Source: Chitinophagaceae bacterium DXS (GTDB lineage: Bacteria; Bacteroidota; Bacteroidia; Chitinophagales; Chitinophagaceae). From it: a DNA stretch of 64,000 nt. Below, piece by piece: positions 52,047 through 60,247 of this stretch. The notes beneath the pieces are model-generated. The model saw nothing but the letters and a program-made list of their open reading frames with translations. It searched no databases and had not been told where the DNA came from. Each line of letters starts with the position of its first letter. The stretch's first letter is position 1. The DNA is taken from NCBI GenBank assembly GCA_030345135.1, contig CP128386.1, positions 341,129 to 405,128 of the forward strand, written 5' to 3'. Made by a program: the position numbers and the translations under genes.

Positions 52047-52628
52047 TTACTCAAGCAGAATAATGTTCAGGCTTTGCAATAAAGAAAGCGCCTCAGGTAA
52101 TTTAAACTTCGCTTTCTTTATGTTATTCTCCTGTATATTGATGGTGTAATTTATTGCGTCGGTGAAATTGGCCAGAGAAAGATCCGTATTAACAAAACGC
52201 GCGTTTAACAGGTCTGTTCCCGAGAAATTGGCTGCCGACAAATTGCAGTTGGCAAAATCAACGTCATGTGCCACACTATCTGTGATATTTATTTTGCGGA
52301 GATTTTTTCCGTAAAAACTGCTATAGCTAAGGTTGGTATTGCTGAATTCCAGGTTTAACGGATTGTCTGCATCCTGCCATGTAATACCAATGGCCTTGGA
52401 GTTGTCTATTTTAATGCCATTGAACTGGGTTCTTTTAAACCGCAGAAGAGAAATGTCGCAGTTAATGAATGTGCAGTTTTCAAAGTGGCAATCTTCAAAC
52501 ATGCATTCTTTAAGGTTAGATCCATAAAAACGGCAGGTGTCAAAAAAGCGATCTTTTACCAGTTTCCCTTCGTAGGTTATATTACTAAAATCCTTATCAT
52601 AATGTTCTATTTCTTTATCGCCATGCAT
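52047..52628 (-). CDS. Pentapeptide repeat protein
   Basis: From ATG 52628 the protein has 193 residues (MHGDKEIEHYDKDFSNITYEG). An ATG 27 bases upstream is possible but lies in a less coding-like stretch. The body is a run of pentapeptides of the A(D/N)LXX type: FDTCRFYGSNLKECMFEDCHFENCTF, then NLSAANFSGTDLLNARFVNTDLSLANF, which fold as a right-handed quadrilateral beta helix. Related Qnr/MfpA proteins mimic DNA and protect gyrase. Many others are of unknown role, and the cysteine/phenylalanine-rich face here does not identify a partner. Confidence 0.85.
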   Translation of the reverse strand: MHGDKEIEHYDKDFSNITYEGKLVKDRFFDTCRFYGSNLKECMFEDCHFENCTFINCDISLLRFKRTQFNGIKIDNSKAIGITWQDADNPLNLEFSNTNLSYSSFYGKNLRKINITDSVAHDVDFANCNLSAANFSGTDLLNARFVNTDLSLANFTDAINYTINIQENNIKKAKFKLPEALSLLQSLNIILLE

Positions 52629-52924
52629 GTGATCGTTTTTTAAAAGTGACGGCAAAAATAATTCGGAAGAGGAAGATTTTCTTCAACTATTTGATAAGTG
52701 CTTGCGGATGATTGTGTGAATGGTAATCTAACATCATCGCACTGATGATATTTCGGTCGCCATCGTTGTACGGTGTTGCCCATGCATGGCATTTTTGCGA
52801 AAAAGCCTGAAAACAGGCGCTTTGTAAACATTTTGATACCTAAAAATTTACATTTTAGTACCTTGTCCGGGAAACGCACCCCCTATTTTCGCTTTCCGAT
52901 AGAATATTTTAAACCATTAACTAA

Positions 52925-55789
52925 ATGATCAGGAAAAAGTTTCTCCAACTGCTTGCTGCGGGCTTGCTGATGGTTGCCACATTTCGTGCGTCCGCTCAAA
53001 ATAGTCCGGCATATATTAAGAATAATAACGGTGTAACTATATATCCGGATGTGAATTTTTCAGGTAATGCCAGGGCTGTTAAGCTGGAAGTTGTGACCGA
53101 AAATATTGTGCATGTTGTTGCGGCTCCTTCAACAGATATTCCAAAGAGAAACAGTTTGTCTGTAATACCATATACAACAAATACTACGTGGAAAGTGGAG
53201 GAAGAGAATGGCAGATTGGTTCTTACTACCGCAAAACTTACCGTTACAGGCGATCTTAAAACTGGTGCTGTTTCCTTTGCTGATAATAACGGACATCCCA
53301 TTGTCACCGAAAGAAACATGAATGGAAGGAAAATAGCGTCCGCTGTTTTTGAAGGTGAACCGTTGTATGCTGTTGCGCAAACATTTGAGACAAGTACTGA
53401 TGATAGTTATTACGGCCTTGGTCAGCACCAGGATGATGTCTATAATTACAAAGACCAGCAGGTTACATTGTTTCAGAATAATACGGAAGTCGCCGTCCCC
53501 TTTTTGATCTCCTCAAAAAATTACGGCATTCTTTGGGATAACTATTCTTTGTCGTCAGTAGGAGATACACGCCCATGGAAAGCTTTGTCGGCGCTGAAGT
53601 TGTTTTCTGCAAAGGGGGACGAGGGCTGGTTAACGGCTTCTTACAGCAATGACCGCAATCAGCCGGAAAATGTGGCTTTCGAAAAGGCTGAGTCCGTTAT
53701 AAACTATGAATACCTTAACGCGACAAAATTGTATCTGCCTAAAGAATTCGCCATTGAAAAAGGAATGGTAACGTACTCCGGCTCTATGCAATCCGGCGAG
53801 GCGGGAGAACATAAGTTTAAATTTACTTATGCCGGATATATTAAGGTTTGGATGGACGGCAAGTTATTACTTGACAGATGGAGGCAGGCCTGGAATCCCG
53901 GCAGTGGGGTATTTAGGGTTGCTATGGAACCAGGAAAAAAATACCAGCTTAAAATTCAATGGATCCCGGATGGTGGCGAATCGTATCTAACCGCTAAGTG
54001 GTTGCCTCCAGTGCCGGAACAGGATAAAAATACATTTACATTTAACTCTGAAGCAGGGCGTGCAGTTGACTACTATTTTGTTTACGGAAAGAACATGGAC
54101 GAGGTAGTCAGCGGCTATCGAACGCTCACGGGAAAAGCTTCATTGATGCCGAAGTGGTCACTTGGCTTTTGGCAAAGCCGGGAGCGTTATAAAACGCAGG
54201 AGGAGATTCTTTCAACCGTTGATGAATTCAGAAAACGAAAAATTCCTTTGGATAATATTGTGCTTGACTGGAGTTACTGGAAACAGGATCAGTGGGGCAG
54301 CCAGGAGTTTGATCCTTCACGCTTTCCCAATCCTGACAGTATGATCAGCGTGTTGCATAAAAAATATCATACACAGTTTATGATCTCCGTTTGGCCCAAG
54401 TTTTATGAAGGCATACCTGCGTATGATCTGTTTAACAGCAAAGGCTGGCTGTACAAGAGAAATATTGCGGATCGTCAGCGAGACTGGATTGCGCAAGGTT
54501 ATATCTCTACTTTTTACGATGCATTTAATGATGAGGCAAGAAAAGGTTTCTGGCAGCTGATCTACGATAAAATATATACAAAGGGTATCGATGCGTGGTG
54601 GATGGATGCTAGTGAACCGGATATTCTTTCCAATGTAAGTCCTGAAAAAAGAAAAGAACAAATGACTCCAACGGCTCTTGGTACTGCTGCTGAATACCTG
54701 AATGCCTATCCGTTAGAAAATGCAAGAGGTATTTATGAGGGCCAGCGTTCTGTTGATAATAACAAGCGAGTATTCTTATTAACAAGATCAGGATTTGCCG
54801 GATCGCAACGCTATGCAGCGGCCATCTGGAGCGGTGATATAGCTACGCATTGGTCTGATTTAAAAGCGCAGATCAGCGGTGGTTTAAATTTCGCTATGTC
54901 TGGTCTTCCTTACTGGACCATGGACATCGGAGGTTTTTCTGTTGAGCATCGTTACGAAAAACCGACAGAAAAAGACCTGGACGAATGGCGCGAGTTAAAT
55001 GCACGCTGGTATCAGTTTGGTGCATTTTGTCCTTTGTTCCGTTCGCATGGCCAGTTCCCTTATCGTGAGATCTACAACATTTCTCCTGAAGGACATCCCG
55101 CTTATAAAAGTATGTTGTACTATAATAAGCTTCGTTACAGGTTGCTGCCTTATATCTACTCAATAGCGGGAGCAACTACGCTGAAAGATTATACAATGAT
55201 GCGCGGATTGGTGATGGATTTTGCAAATGATACGGCCGTTAAGAATATTGGCGACCAGTATATGTTTGGTCCATCTCTGCTGGTTAATCCTGTGTATACT
55301 TATAAAGCAACGGCAAGGGAAATGTATCTTCCTTCAGGCCAGGGTTGGTTTAATTTTTATACAGGAGAATACAATGAAGGAGGAAAGCAAATCAATGCAG
55401 ATGCACCTTATGAGCGAATGCCATTATTTGTAAAAGAAGGTTCAATTATACCCATCGGCCCTGAATTGCAATACAGTAGCGAAAAGCCTGCAACTGAGAT
55501 CACTTTATTTGTTTATGCCGGCAGGGATGCGAGCTTTACCTTATATGAGGATGAGAACACGAACTATAATTATGAAAGAGGAGCATTCTCCAATATTCAA
55601 TTCAACTATAATGAAGCCAGCCGCAGTTTGACCATTGGCAATTGTGAAGGCTCTTTTGACGGCATGTTAAAGAACCGGGTATTCAATGTAGTTTGGATTG
55701 ATAAACAGAAGCCTGTTCCATTTGATCCGGAAAGAAAGGTTGATACTGTTGTAAAATATAGCGGTAAACAAGTCATTATCAAACGTTAG
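52925..55789 (+). CDS. GH31 family alpha-glycosidase (alpha-xylosidase-like) with inserted PA14 domain
   Basis: The 954-residue exported enzyme (signal peptide to about RASAQ) opens with a GH31 N-terminal beta-sandwich (GLGQHQDDVYNYKDQQVTLFQ). A PA14 carbohydrate-binding domain is inserted at about 265-360 (YAGYIKVWMDGKLLLDRW...WIPDGG). The TIM barrel carries LDWSYW, the nucleophile Asp561 in DAWWMDASEPD and the acid/base Asp638 in WSGD. C-terminal beta domains follow. The PA14 insert and WWMDASEPD are typical of xyloglucan alpha-xylosidases, so removal of alpha-xylosyl residues in the periplasm is likely. A terminator lies downstream. Confidence 0.92.
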   Translation: MIRKKFLQLLAAGLLMVATFRASAQNSPAYIKNNNGVTIYPDVNFSGNARAVKLEVVTENIVHVVAAPSTDIPKRNSLSVIPYTTNTTWKVEEENGRLVLTTAKLTVTGDLKTGAVSFADNNGHPIVTERNMNGRKIASAVFEGEPLYAVAQTFETSTDDSYYGLGQHQDDVYNYKDQQVTLFQNNTEVAVPFLISSKNYGILWDNYSLSSVGDTRPWKALSALKLFSAKGDEGWLTASYSNDRNQPENVAFEKAESVINYEYLNATKLYLPKEFAIEKGMVTYSGSMQSGEAGEHKFKFTYAGYIKVWMDGKLLLDRWRQAWNPGSGVFRVAMEPGKKYQLKIQWIPDGGESYLTAKWLPPVPEQDKNTFTFNSEAGRAVDYYFVYGKNMDEVVSGYRTLTGKASLMPKWSLGFWQSRERYKTQEEILSTVDEFRKRKIPLDNIVLDWSYWKQDQWGSQEFDPSRFPNPDSMISVLHKKYHTQFMISVWPKFYEGIPAYDLFNSKGWLYKRNIADRQRDWIAQGYISTFYDAFNDEARKGFWQLIYDKIYTKGIDAWWMDASEPDILSNVSPEKRKEQMTPTALGTAAEYLNAYPLENARGIYEGQRSVDNNKRVFLLTRSGFAGSQRYAAAIWSGDIATHWSDLKAQISGGLNFAMSGLPYWTMDIGGFSVEHRYEKPTEKDLDEWRELNARWYQFGAFCPLFRSHGQFPYREIYNISPEGHPAYKSMLYYNKLRYRLLPYIYSIAGATTLKDYTMMRGLVMDFANDTAVKNIGDQYMFGPSLLVNPVYTYKATAREMYLPSGQGWFNFYTGEYNEGGKQINADAPYERMPLFVKEGSIIPIGPELQYSSEKPATEITLFVYAGRDASFTLYEDENTNYNYERGAFSNIQFNYNEASRSLTIGNCEGSFDGMLKNRVFNVVWIDKQKPVPFDPERKVDTVVKYSGKQVIIKR

Positions 55790-55871
55790 CATATAAAGAT
55801 GATAGGCTACATTTAGGCCTTTTTACTTTTTGCTTTTGAATTCAGACAGGCTTTGAACAGAAATACTGAAA

Positions 55872-55899
55872 GGGCTGCCATTACGGCGGCTCTTTTTTT
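55872..55899 (+). terminator. Rho-independent terminator of the GH31 gene
   Basis: GGGCTGCC (55872-55879) pairs with GGCGGCTC (55885-55892), including two wobble pairs, and is followed by seven T residues. Confidence 0.8.
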
Positions 55900-55954
55900 G
55901 TCCCGATACGATTCTGTTCTTTAAGTTTGCAGCCCTTAAATTGAATGGAATATT

Positions 55955-58804
55955 ATGGCAGGAAAGAAAGAGGTAAAGGCGGCATTATTGTTATGTCCGC
56001 AAAGAATGGAAACGCCTAAGCCGTTAGTGGTGTCGCTGCATATTGAAAAGGAGAATGGTAAAACCAGCTATGAAGACCAGGATCTTGATAAACAAGAGGT
56101 GAATAAATTTTACGGCAACCTGGCAAAGCCTGTGAAAGATGTGCTGGTGGGTTTTGGATCGGAAGCAATATGGTATATAAGAGATGAGATAAGGCAAAAA
56201 CATGAGAAACTCACCAATATAAGTCTCCAGGATTTTCGCAAAAGTGAAATGATGCGTCATCAGCATAAATTAATTGATAAGCTGAGATTGCAGGGCGATG
56301 CATTGAAATGGTATCATAGAATTCAGCAGGAGGACAAAAACTATACAACTGCAACATGCACATTTCACAAACAAAAGCCGTTGCTAAGTTTTGAGTTGAC
56401 AAGCGCAAACGGGACTTTTGAATTGAATGCGATCTGCGCCGTGAGTGATGAAAAATTTTCACTGAAAGATTGTGATCATTTTCATTTCCTGTTGCACAAA
56501 TCAGGTATGTATTATCTGCTGTCTTATAAAGATCATGAAACGCTGCAATGGTTGAAAGGAATGAATGTTTCGGATTGTGCGGATGAGGCTGCGTTGGCTG
56601 CCAATGTATTGTCTGTTCTGGAAAAAGATTATAAGATAGATCGCAAAGGATTGTCAAAAGGAGAAGATGTTGAATTGGTTCCGTCCAGCCAGGTTGTATT
56701 GCATGAGATGAATGATCAATACCTTGTATTTACTCCCCGTTGGATATACGATGAATGGATTGTGGAAGGAGCGTGGAAGGATAGATCTATACAAACATCC
56801 GATGGAAATACGGTGATTATAAAGCGTCATGCAGAAACTGAACAACGGTTTTTGAATTTTCTTTCATCACTGCATCCGGGTTTTGCTGATCAGTTAACCG
56901 GTAGCTATTCGATCAGCTTTAAAGAAGCAAAACACAAACATTGGTTTTTAAGGACCTATCATAAATTGCTGGAAGAAGAAGTTGATATTATCGGCATGGA
57001 TATGCTCAAGAATTTTCATTACTCCAGGCATAAAGTGTCGACGAAAAAGGAGATTATTAAGCAGGATGAAGGTTTCGTCACCATGCGGTTAAATATTTCT
57101 TTCGGAAAAGAAATAATTCCATTGCAGGTAATGCAAAAGCTTTTGCTTTCAGGTCAAAAAGCATTGTTTCTGAAAGATGAATCACTGGGTATTTTAGACG
57201 ATGAATGGCTGAGTCAATATGCTTCTGTTATCAAGCATGGCAAAATTCAGAAAGATGAGATTACCGTTGCGAAATGGATAGCTGTTACAGAAAGGGATTT
57301 GCAGGAAGATCAGCGCATTTTACACACAACGCTTAAAGAAGAGTGGTGGCTAAAAATGAGGCAGTGGCAAAGTGGTGAAGATATTTATTCTGTGCCGACC
57401 ACTGTAAGTGTAACATTGCGACCTTACCAAAGGAAAGGGTATGAGTGGATGCGCTTATTGACAGAAATTGGAGCTGGCGCTTGTCTTGCAGATGACATGG
57501 GACTTGGTAAAACTTTGCAGACAATCTGCGTACTTGCTCATTATATAGAAAATCACCCGGATAAAAAACATGTCATAGTATGTCCTGCATCCCTTATGTA
57601 CAACTGGCAATTTGAGTTAAGAAAATTTGCGCCGGGAATCCGATCCGTTGTTCACCACGGGGTAACGCGTATTGCAGATGTTGCACGTACTACCGCAAAG
57701 ATCATCATCACAAGCTATAATACATTGCGTTCGGATCTTGATATGCTGAGCAAGATTGAATATGGTGTTGCAGTTGTGGATGAAAGCCATAATATAAAAA
57801 ATCCTTCAGCACAAATAACAAAAGCTATACAACAACTGAGTGCCAGCGTAAGAATTGCGCTAAGCGGCACGCCTGTCGTCAATAATACATTTGACCTTTA
57901 TGCACAGTTGAATTTTATTTTGCCGGGCATGTTTGGCTCACGTGAATTTTTTAGGAAAGAGTATGCGGATGCGATAGATAAAAATAATGAAGAAGAGAAA
58001 GTGGCTGCCCTAAGAAAGATGACTTCTCCGTTTATTCTTCGCCGCACTAAGGAACAGGTGGCAAAAGATCTGCCCGAAAAAATAGAGTCAATTCTCTGGT
58101 GCGATATGGATGCTGAACAAAGAACGCAATACGATCAGGTGAAAGAGCAAGTGAAGAACAGTGTGTTCCTCGATATTAAAGAAAAGGGACTTGCGGAAAG
58201 TAAGCTGGCCGTAATTCAAGGTATGTTGAAGTTAAGGCAGGTTTGCAATTCGCCGTTGTTGTTGCCTGTAGGTGAAAGGATCAGCGCAGAATCTGTTAAG
58301 ACCAATGTGTTGATGGATGAGTTGGATGGTTTGCTTGGTTCCCATAAAGTACTGGTATTTTCTCAGTTTAGCTCTATGCTTGATCTGCTTGCTGATGAGT
58401 GCAAAAAGAAAAATATTGCTTACCATCATTTCGATGGACAAACGGCTCCGGCAAAGCGTGCGGAAATGGTTGAAGCTTTTCAGCATAAAGACAGCACCGT
58501 TAACCTGTTTCTGATTAGTCTTAAGGCTGGTAATACGGGGCTCACGCTAACTGCAGCAGACTATGTATTTATTTTTGATCCGTGGTGGAATACAGCTGTG
58601 CAGGATCAGGCCATTGACAGAACGCATCGCATTGGTCAAATTCGAAGTGTATTCGCTTACAAAATGGCCTGCCGCGATACAATCGAAGAGAAAATTCTTT
58701 TATTGCAGGAGAAGAAAAAGAAATTGTCAGAAGACCTCGTAGCTGCTGAAGACGGTTTTGTGAAACAGCTTACAGAAGAGGATATTGAGTATTTGTTTTC
58801 GTAA
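55955..58804 (+). CDS. SNF2-family DEAD/DEAH-box ATPase/helicase
   Basis: The protein has 949 residues. The C-terminal half has the complete SNF2 motif series: QxxG region YQRKGYEWMRLL, motif I ADDMGLGKTLQT (about 512), Ia VCPASLMYNW, II VVDESHN (about 609), III ALSGTPVVNN, then in the second lobe VFSQFSSMLDLL, LISLKAGNTGLTLTAADYV and QAIDRTHRIGQ. The N-terminal 480 residues resemble the long non-catalytic region of Bacteroidota SNF2 proteins; no SWIM cysteine motif was seen. It should translocate on DNA and remodel bound proteins, probably RNA polymerase or repair complexes. Two perfect palindromes follow within 2 bases of the stop. Confidence 0.93.
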   Translation: MAGKKEVKAALLLCPQRMETPKPLVVSLHIEKENGKTSYEDQDLDKQEVNKFYGNLAKPVKDVLVGFGSEAIWYIRDEIRQKHEKLTNISLQDFRKSEMMRHQHKLIDKLRLQGDALKWYHRIQQEDKNYTTATCTFHKQKPLLSFELTSANGTFELNAICAVSDEKFSLKDCDHFHFLLHKSGMYYLLSYKDHETLQWLKGMNVSDCADEAALAANVLSVLEKDYKIDRKGLSKGEDVELVPSSQVVLHEMNDQYLVFTPRWIYDEWIVEGAWKDRSIQTSDGNTVIIKRHAETEQRFLNFLSSLHPGFADQLTGSYSISFKEAKHKHWFLRTYHKLLEEEVDIIGMDMLKNFHYSRHKVSTKKEIIKQDEGFVTMRLNISFGKEIIPLQVMQKLLLSGQKALFLKDESLGILDDEWLSQYASVIKHGKIQKDEITVAKWIAVTERDLQEDQRILHTTLKEEWWLKMRQWQSGEDIYSVPTTVSVTLRPYQRKGYEWMRLLTEIGAGACLADDMGLGKTLQTICVLAHYIENHPDKKHVIVCPASLMYNWQFELRKFAPGIRSVVHHGVTRIADVARTTAKIIITSYNTLRSDLDMLSKIEYGVAVVDESHNIKNPSAQITKAIQQLSASVRIALSGTPVVNNTFDLYAQLNFILPGMFGSREFFRKEYADAIDKNNEEEKVAALRKMTSPFILRRTKEQVAKDLPEKIESILWCDMDAEQRTQYDQVKEQVKNSVFLDIKEKGLAESKLAVIQGMLKLRQVCNSPLLLPVGERISAESVKTNVLMDELDGLLGSHKVLVFSQFSSMLDLLADECKKKNIAYHHFDGQTAPAKRAEMVEAFQHKDSTVNLFLISLKAGNTGLTLTAADYVFIFDPWWNTAVQDQAIDRTHRIGQIRSVFAYKMACRDTIEEKILLLQEKKKKLSEDLVAAEDGFVKQLTEEDIEYLFS

Positions 58805-58805
58805 T

Positions 58806-58833
58806 GTAGAGACGCGATGCATCGCGTCTCTAC
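58806..58833. repeat. Perfect 28-bp palindrome A
   Basis: The 14-base arm GTAGAGACGCGATG is followed immediately by its exact reverse complement, with no loop. It begins 2 bases after the SNF2 stop codon and may serve as its terminator or be a mobile palindromic unit. It shares its last base with palindrome B. Confidence 0.93.
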
Positions 58834-58862
58834 TAATTGTGCAGCAGCTGCTGCACAATTAG
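58833..58862. repeat. Perfect 30-bp palindrome B, same element as inside the DUF1016 gene
   Basis: The arm CTAATTGTGCAGCAG (58833-58847) is followed by its exact reverse complement (58848-58862). The same arms occur at 59802-59830 and 59712-59734 inside the neighbouring nuclease gene. Confidence 0.93.
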
Positions 58863-58895
58863 AAAAATAGATAAGATAGTCGTACTATTTTTTGT

Positions 58896-60113
58896 TTACG
58901 GAGTGGTTGCTTTTTCTTTCGTTTTTTTAGAAACCCGGGACTGGTTTCTATATTGCAGGAATCTTTTTATTTCGTTTTTTAGTTGTAACGGGGTTGGCAG
59001 TGCTTCACGGATGTTTTTGGGTAAAGTTTTCAAAGTACAATATTCACTAACGCCGATAGGCCTGTTGAGATGCTTCAATGCGAAATCAACTTCGATATCA
59101 TCTTTGGAACTGCATAAGATAATTCCTATTGTAGGATTGTCTGCATCTGTTTTTAATTGGTGGTCCACAATATTTAAATACCCGTTCATCTGCCCTGAAT
59201 GCGCAAATTCAAACTCATCCAGCTTTAATTCGATTATAATATAGCACCTAAGTTTAAGATGATAGAACAGCAGGTCTATAAAGTATTCTTTTCTCCCCAG
59301 CTTTAGTTTATACTGACGGCCAACAAACGCAAACCCGGCTCCAAGTTCAATAAGAAATTCCTGAATATGCGTAATCAGCTTTAACTCTAAATCTCTCTCA
59401 GTAGTACGTTCGTTTATCTGAAGAAAATCAAATTTGTAAGGATCTTTCAGAATTGCGTTTGCAAGCTCCCCCTGTCTTTTAGGAAGTGTCAGATGAAAGT
59501 TGGATGACTTTTTTTTATTTTGTTGCCTTTCATACAAGCCCGATTCAATTTGATACAACAGAACACTTCTGCTCCAGTTATGTTCCACAATTTTTTGTAT
59601 GTACCAAATGCGTTCTTCATTGCAACTTATCTTGTCAAGCAATAGCATATGGTGACCCCATGGAATATTTACCAATAAAGGGTTGGGAATCGAAAAGTAA
59701 TTGTCACCTATTTGTGCAGCAGCTTGCTGCACAATTTTTTTCTTATAATTTTTATCGTTGGCTGCCAGTTGGGTTGTTGCAGTGCTTTGTCGCTTCTTTT
59801 CTAATTGTGCAGCAGCCTGCTGCACAATTAATAGATTTGGATACGCCTTGTAAAAGGTTTTCATGTACATCAGGTTCCTGCGTGCAAAGCCTTTTAAATC
59901 AGGAAAAGCAAATTGCAGATCATGTGAAAGTTGGTCAACAATCTTCATGCCCCAACCCTCTATTTCAACTTTGTCTGTTATTTGTTTGCCAAGGATCCAA
60001 TACAGCATTAGCATGTTCCTATTTATCTGTAGCGCCGTTTGGATTTTGGATTGATAAATGTTCTGTTTTAATTCTGACAGCCATTTGCTGTATTTTCTTT
60101 TGTTAATCGCCAT
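58896..60113 (-). CDS. DUF1016 (YhcG-type) PDDEXK nuclease with palindromic elements in its linker
   Basis: The 405-residue protein has an N-terminal DUF1016_N domain (YWILGKQITDKVEIEGWGMKIVDQL, FARRNLMYMKTFY) and a C-terminal PDDEXK-like nuclease domain (SIPWGHH-like region NIPWGHHMLLLDK, then EYFIDLLFYHLKLRCYIIIELK, with Asp and E-x-K ligands). Between them, residues 96-103 and 127-134 both read IVQQAAAQ. These are the translations of two copies of the palindrome also found just downstream of the gene. The family is annotated as a possible DNA-processing nuclease linked to mobile DNA or restriction genes; no methylase is adjacent. Start ATG 60113 (MAINKRKYSKWL) fits the family. Confidence 0.88.
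   Translation of the reverse strand: MAINKRKYSKWLSELKQNIYQSKIQTALQINRNMLMLYWILGKQITDKVEIEGWGMKIVDQLSHDLQFAFPDLKGFARRNLMYMKTFYKAYPNLLIVQQAAAQLEKKRQSTATTQLAANDKNYKKKIVQQAAAQIGDNYFSIPNPLLVNIPWGHHMLLLDKISCNEERIWYIQKIVEHNWSRSVLLYQIESGLYERQQNKKKSSNFHLTLPKRQGELANAILKDPYKFDFLQINERTTERDLELKLITHIQEFLIELGAGFAFVGRQYKLKLGRKEYFIDLLFYHLKLRCYIIIELKLDEFEFAHSGQMNGYLNIVDHQLKTDADNPTIGIILCSSKDDIEVDFALKHLNRPIGVSEYCTLKTLPKNIREALPTPLQLKNEIKRFLQYRNQSRVSKKTKEKATTP
59712..59734 (-). repeat. Palindrome B copy 2, inside the DUF1016 coding sequence
   Basis: TTGTGCAGCA (59712-59721) and TGCTGCACAA (59725-59734) flank three bases. The gene reads through it in frame, giving IVQQAAAQ at residues 127-134. Confidence 0.9.
59802..59830 (-). 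repeat. Palindrome B copy 3, inside the DUF1016 coding sequence
   Basis: TAATTGTGCAGCAG (59802-59815) and CTGCTGCACAATTA (59817-59830) flank one base. In frame it encodes IVQQAAAQ at residues 96-103. Confidence 0.92.
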
Positions 60114-60188
60114 ATTTTAGGGGGTTAGGGAAGTCAAATATAAAACATATGAAAATAAAAATTATATTAATGTGAGAGGCCAAATAAA

Positions 60189-60233
60189 AAAACAATCGAA
60201 AGCTATTCGTATTACATAGCTTTCGATTGTTTT
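60189..60233 (-). terminator. Hairpin terminator downstream of the sulfatase gene
   Basis: The perfect 18-bp arms (60189-60206 and 60216-60233), core CAATCGAAAGCTAT, have a nine-base loop and A/T-rich edges. The hairpin is 15 bases past the sulfatase stop. Confidence 0.87.
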
Positions 60234-60247
60234 ATACCGAGAGTTTC

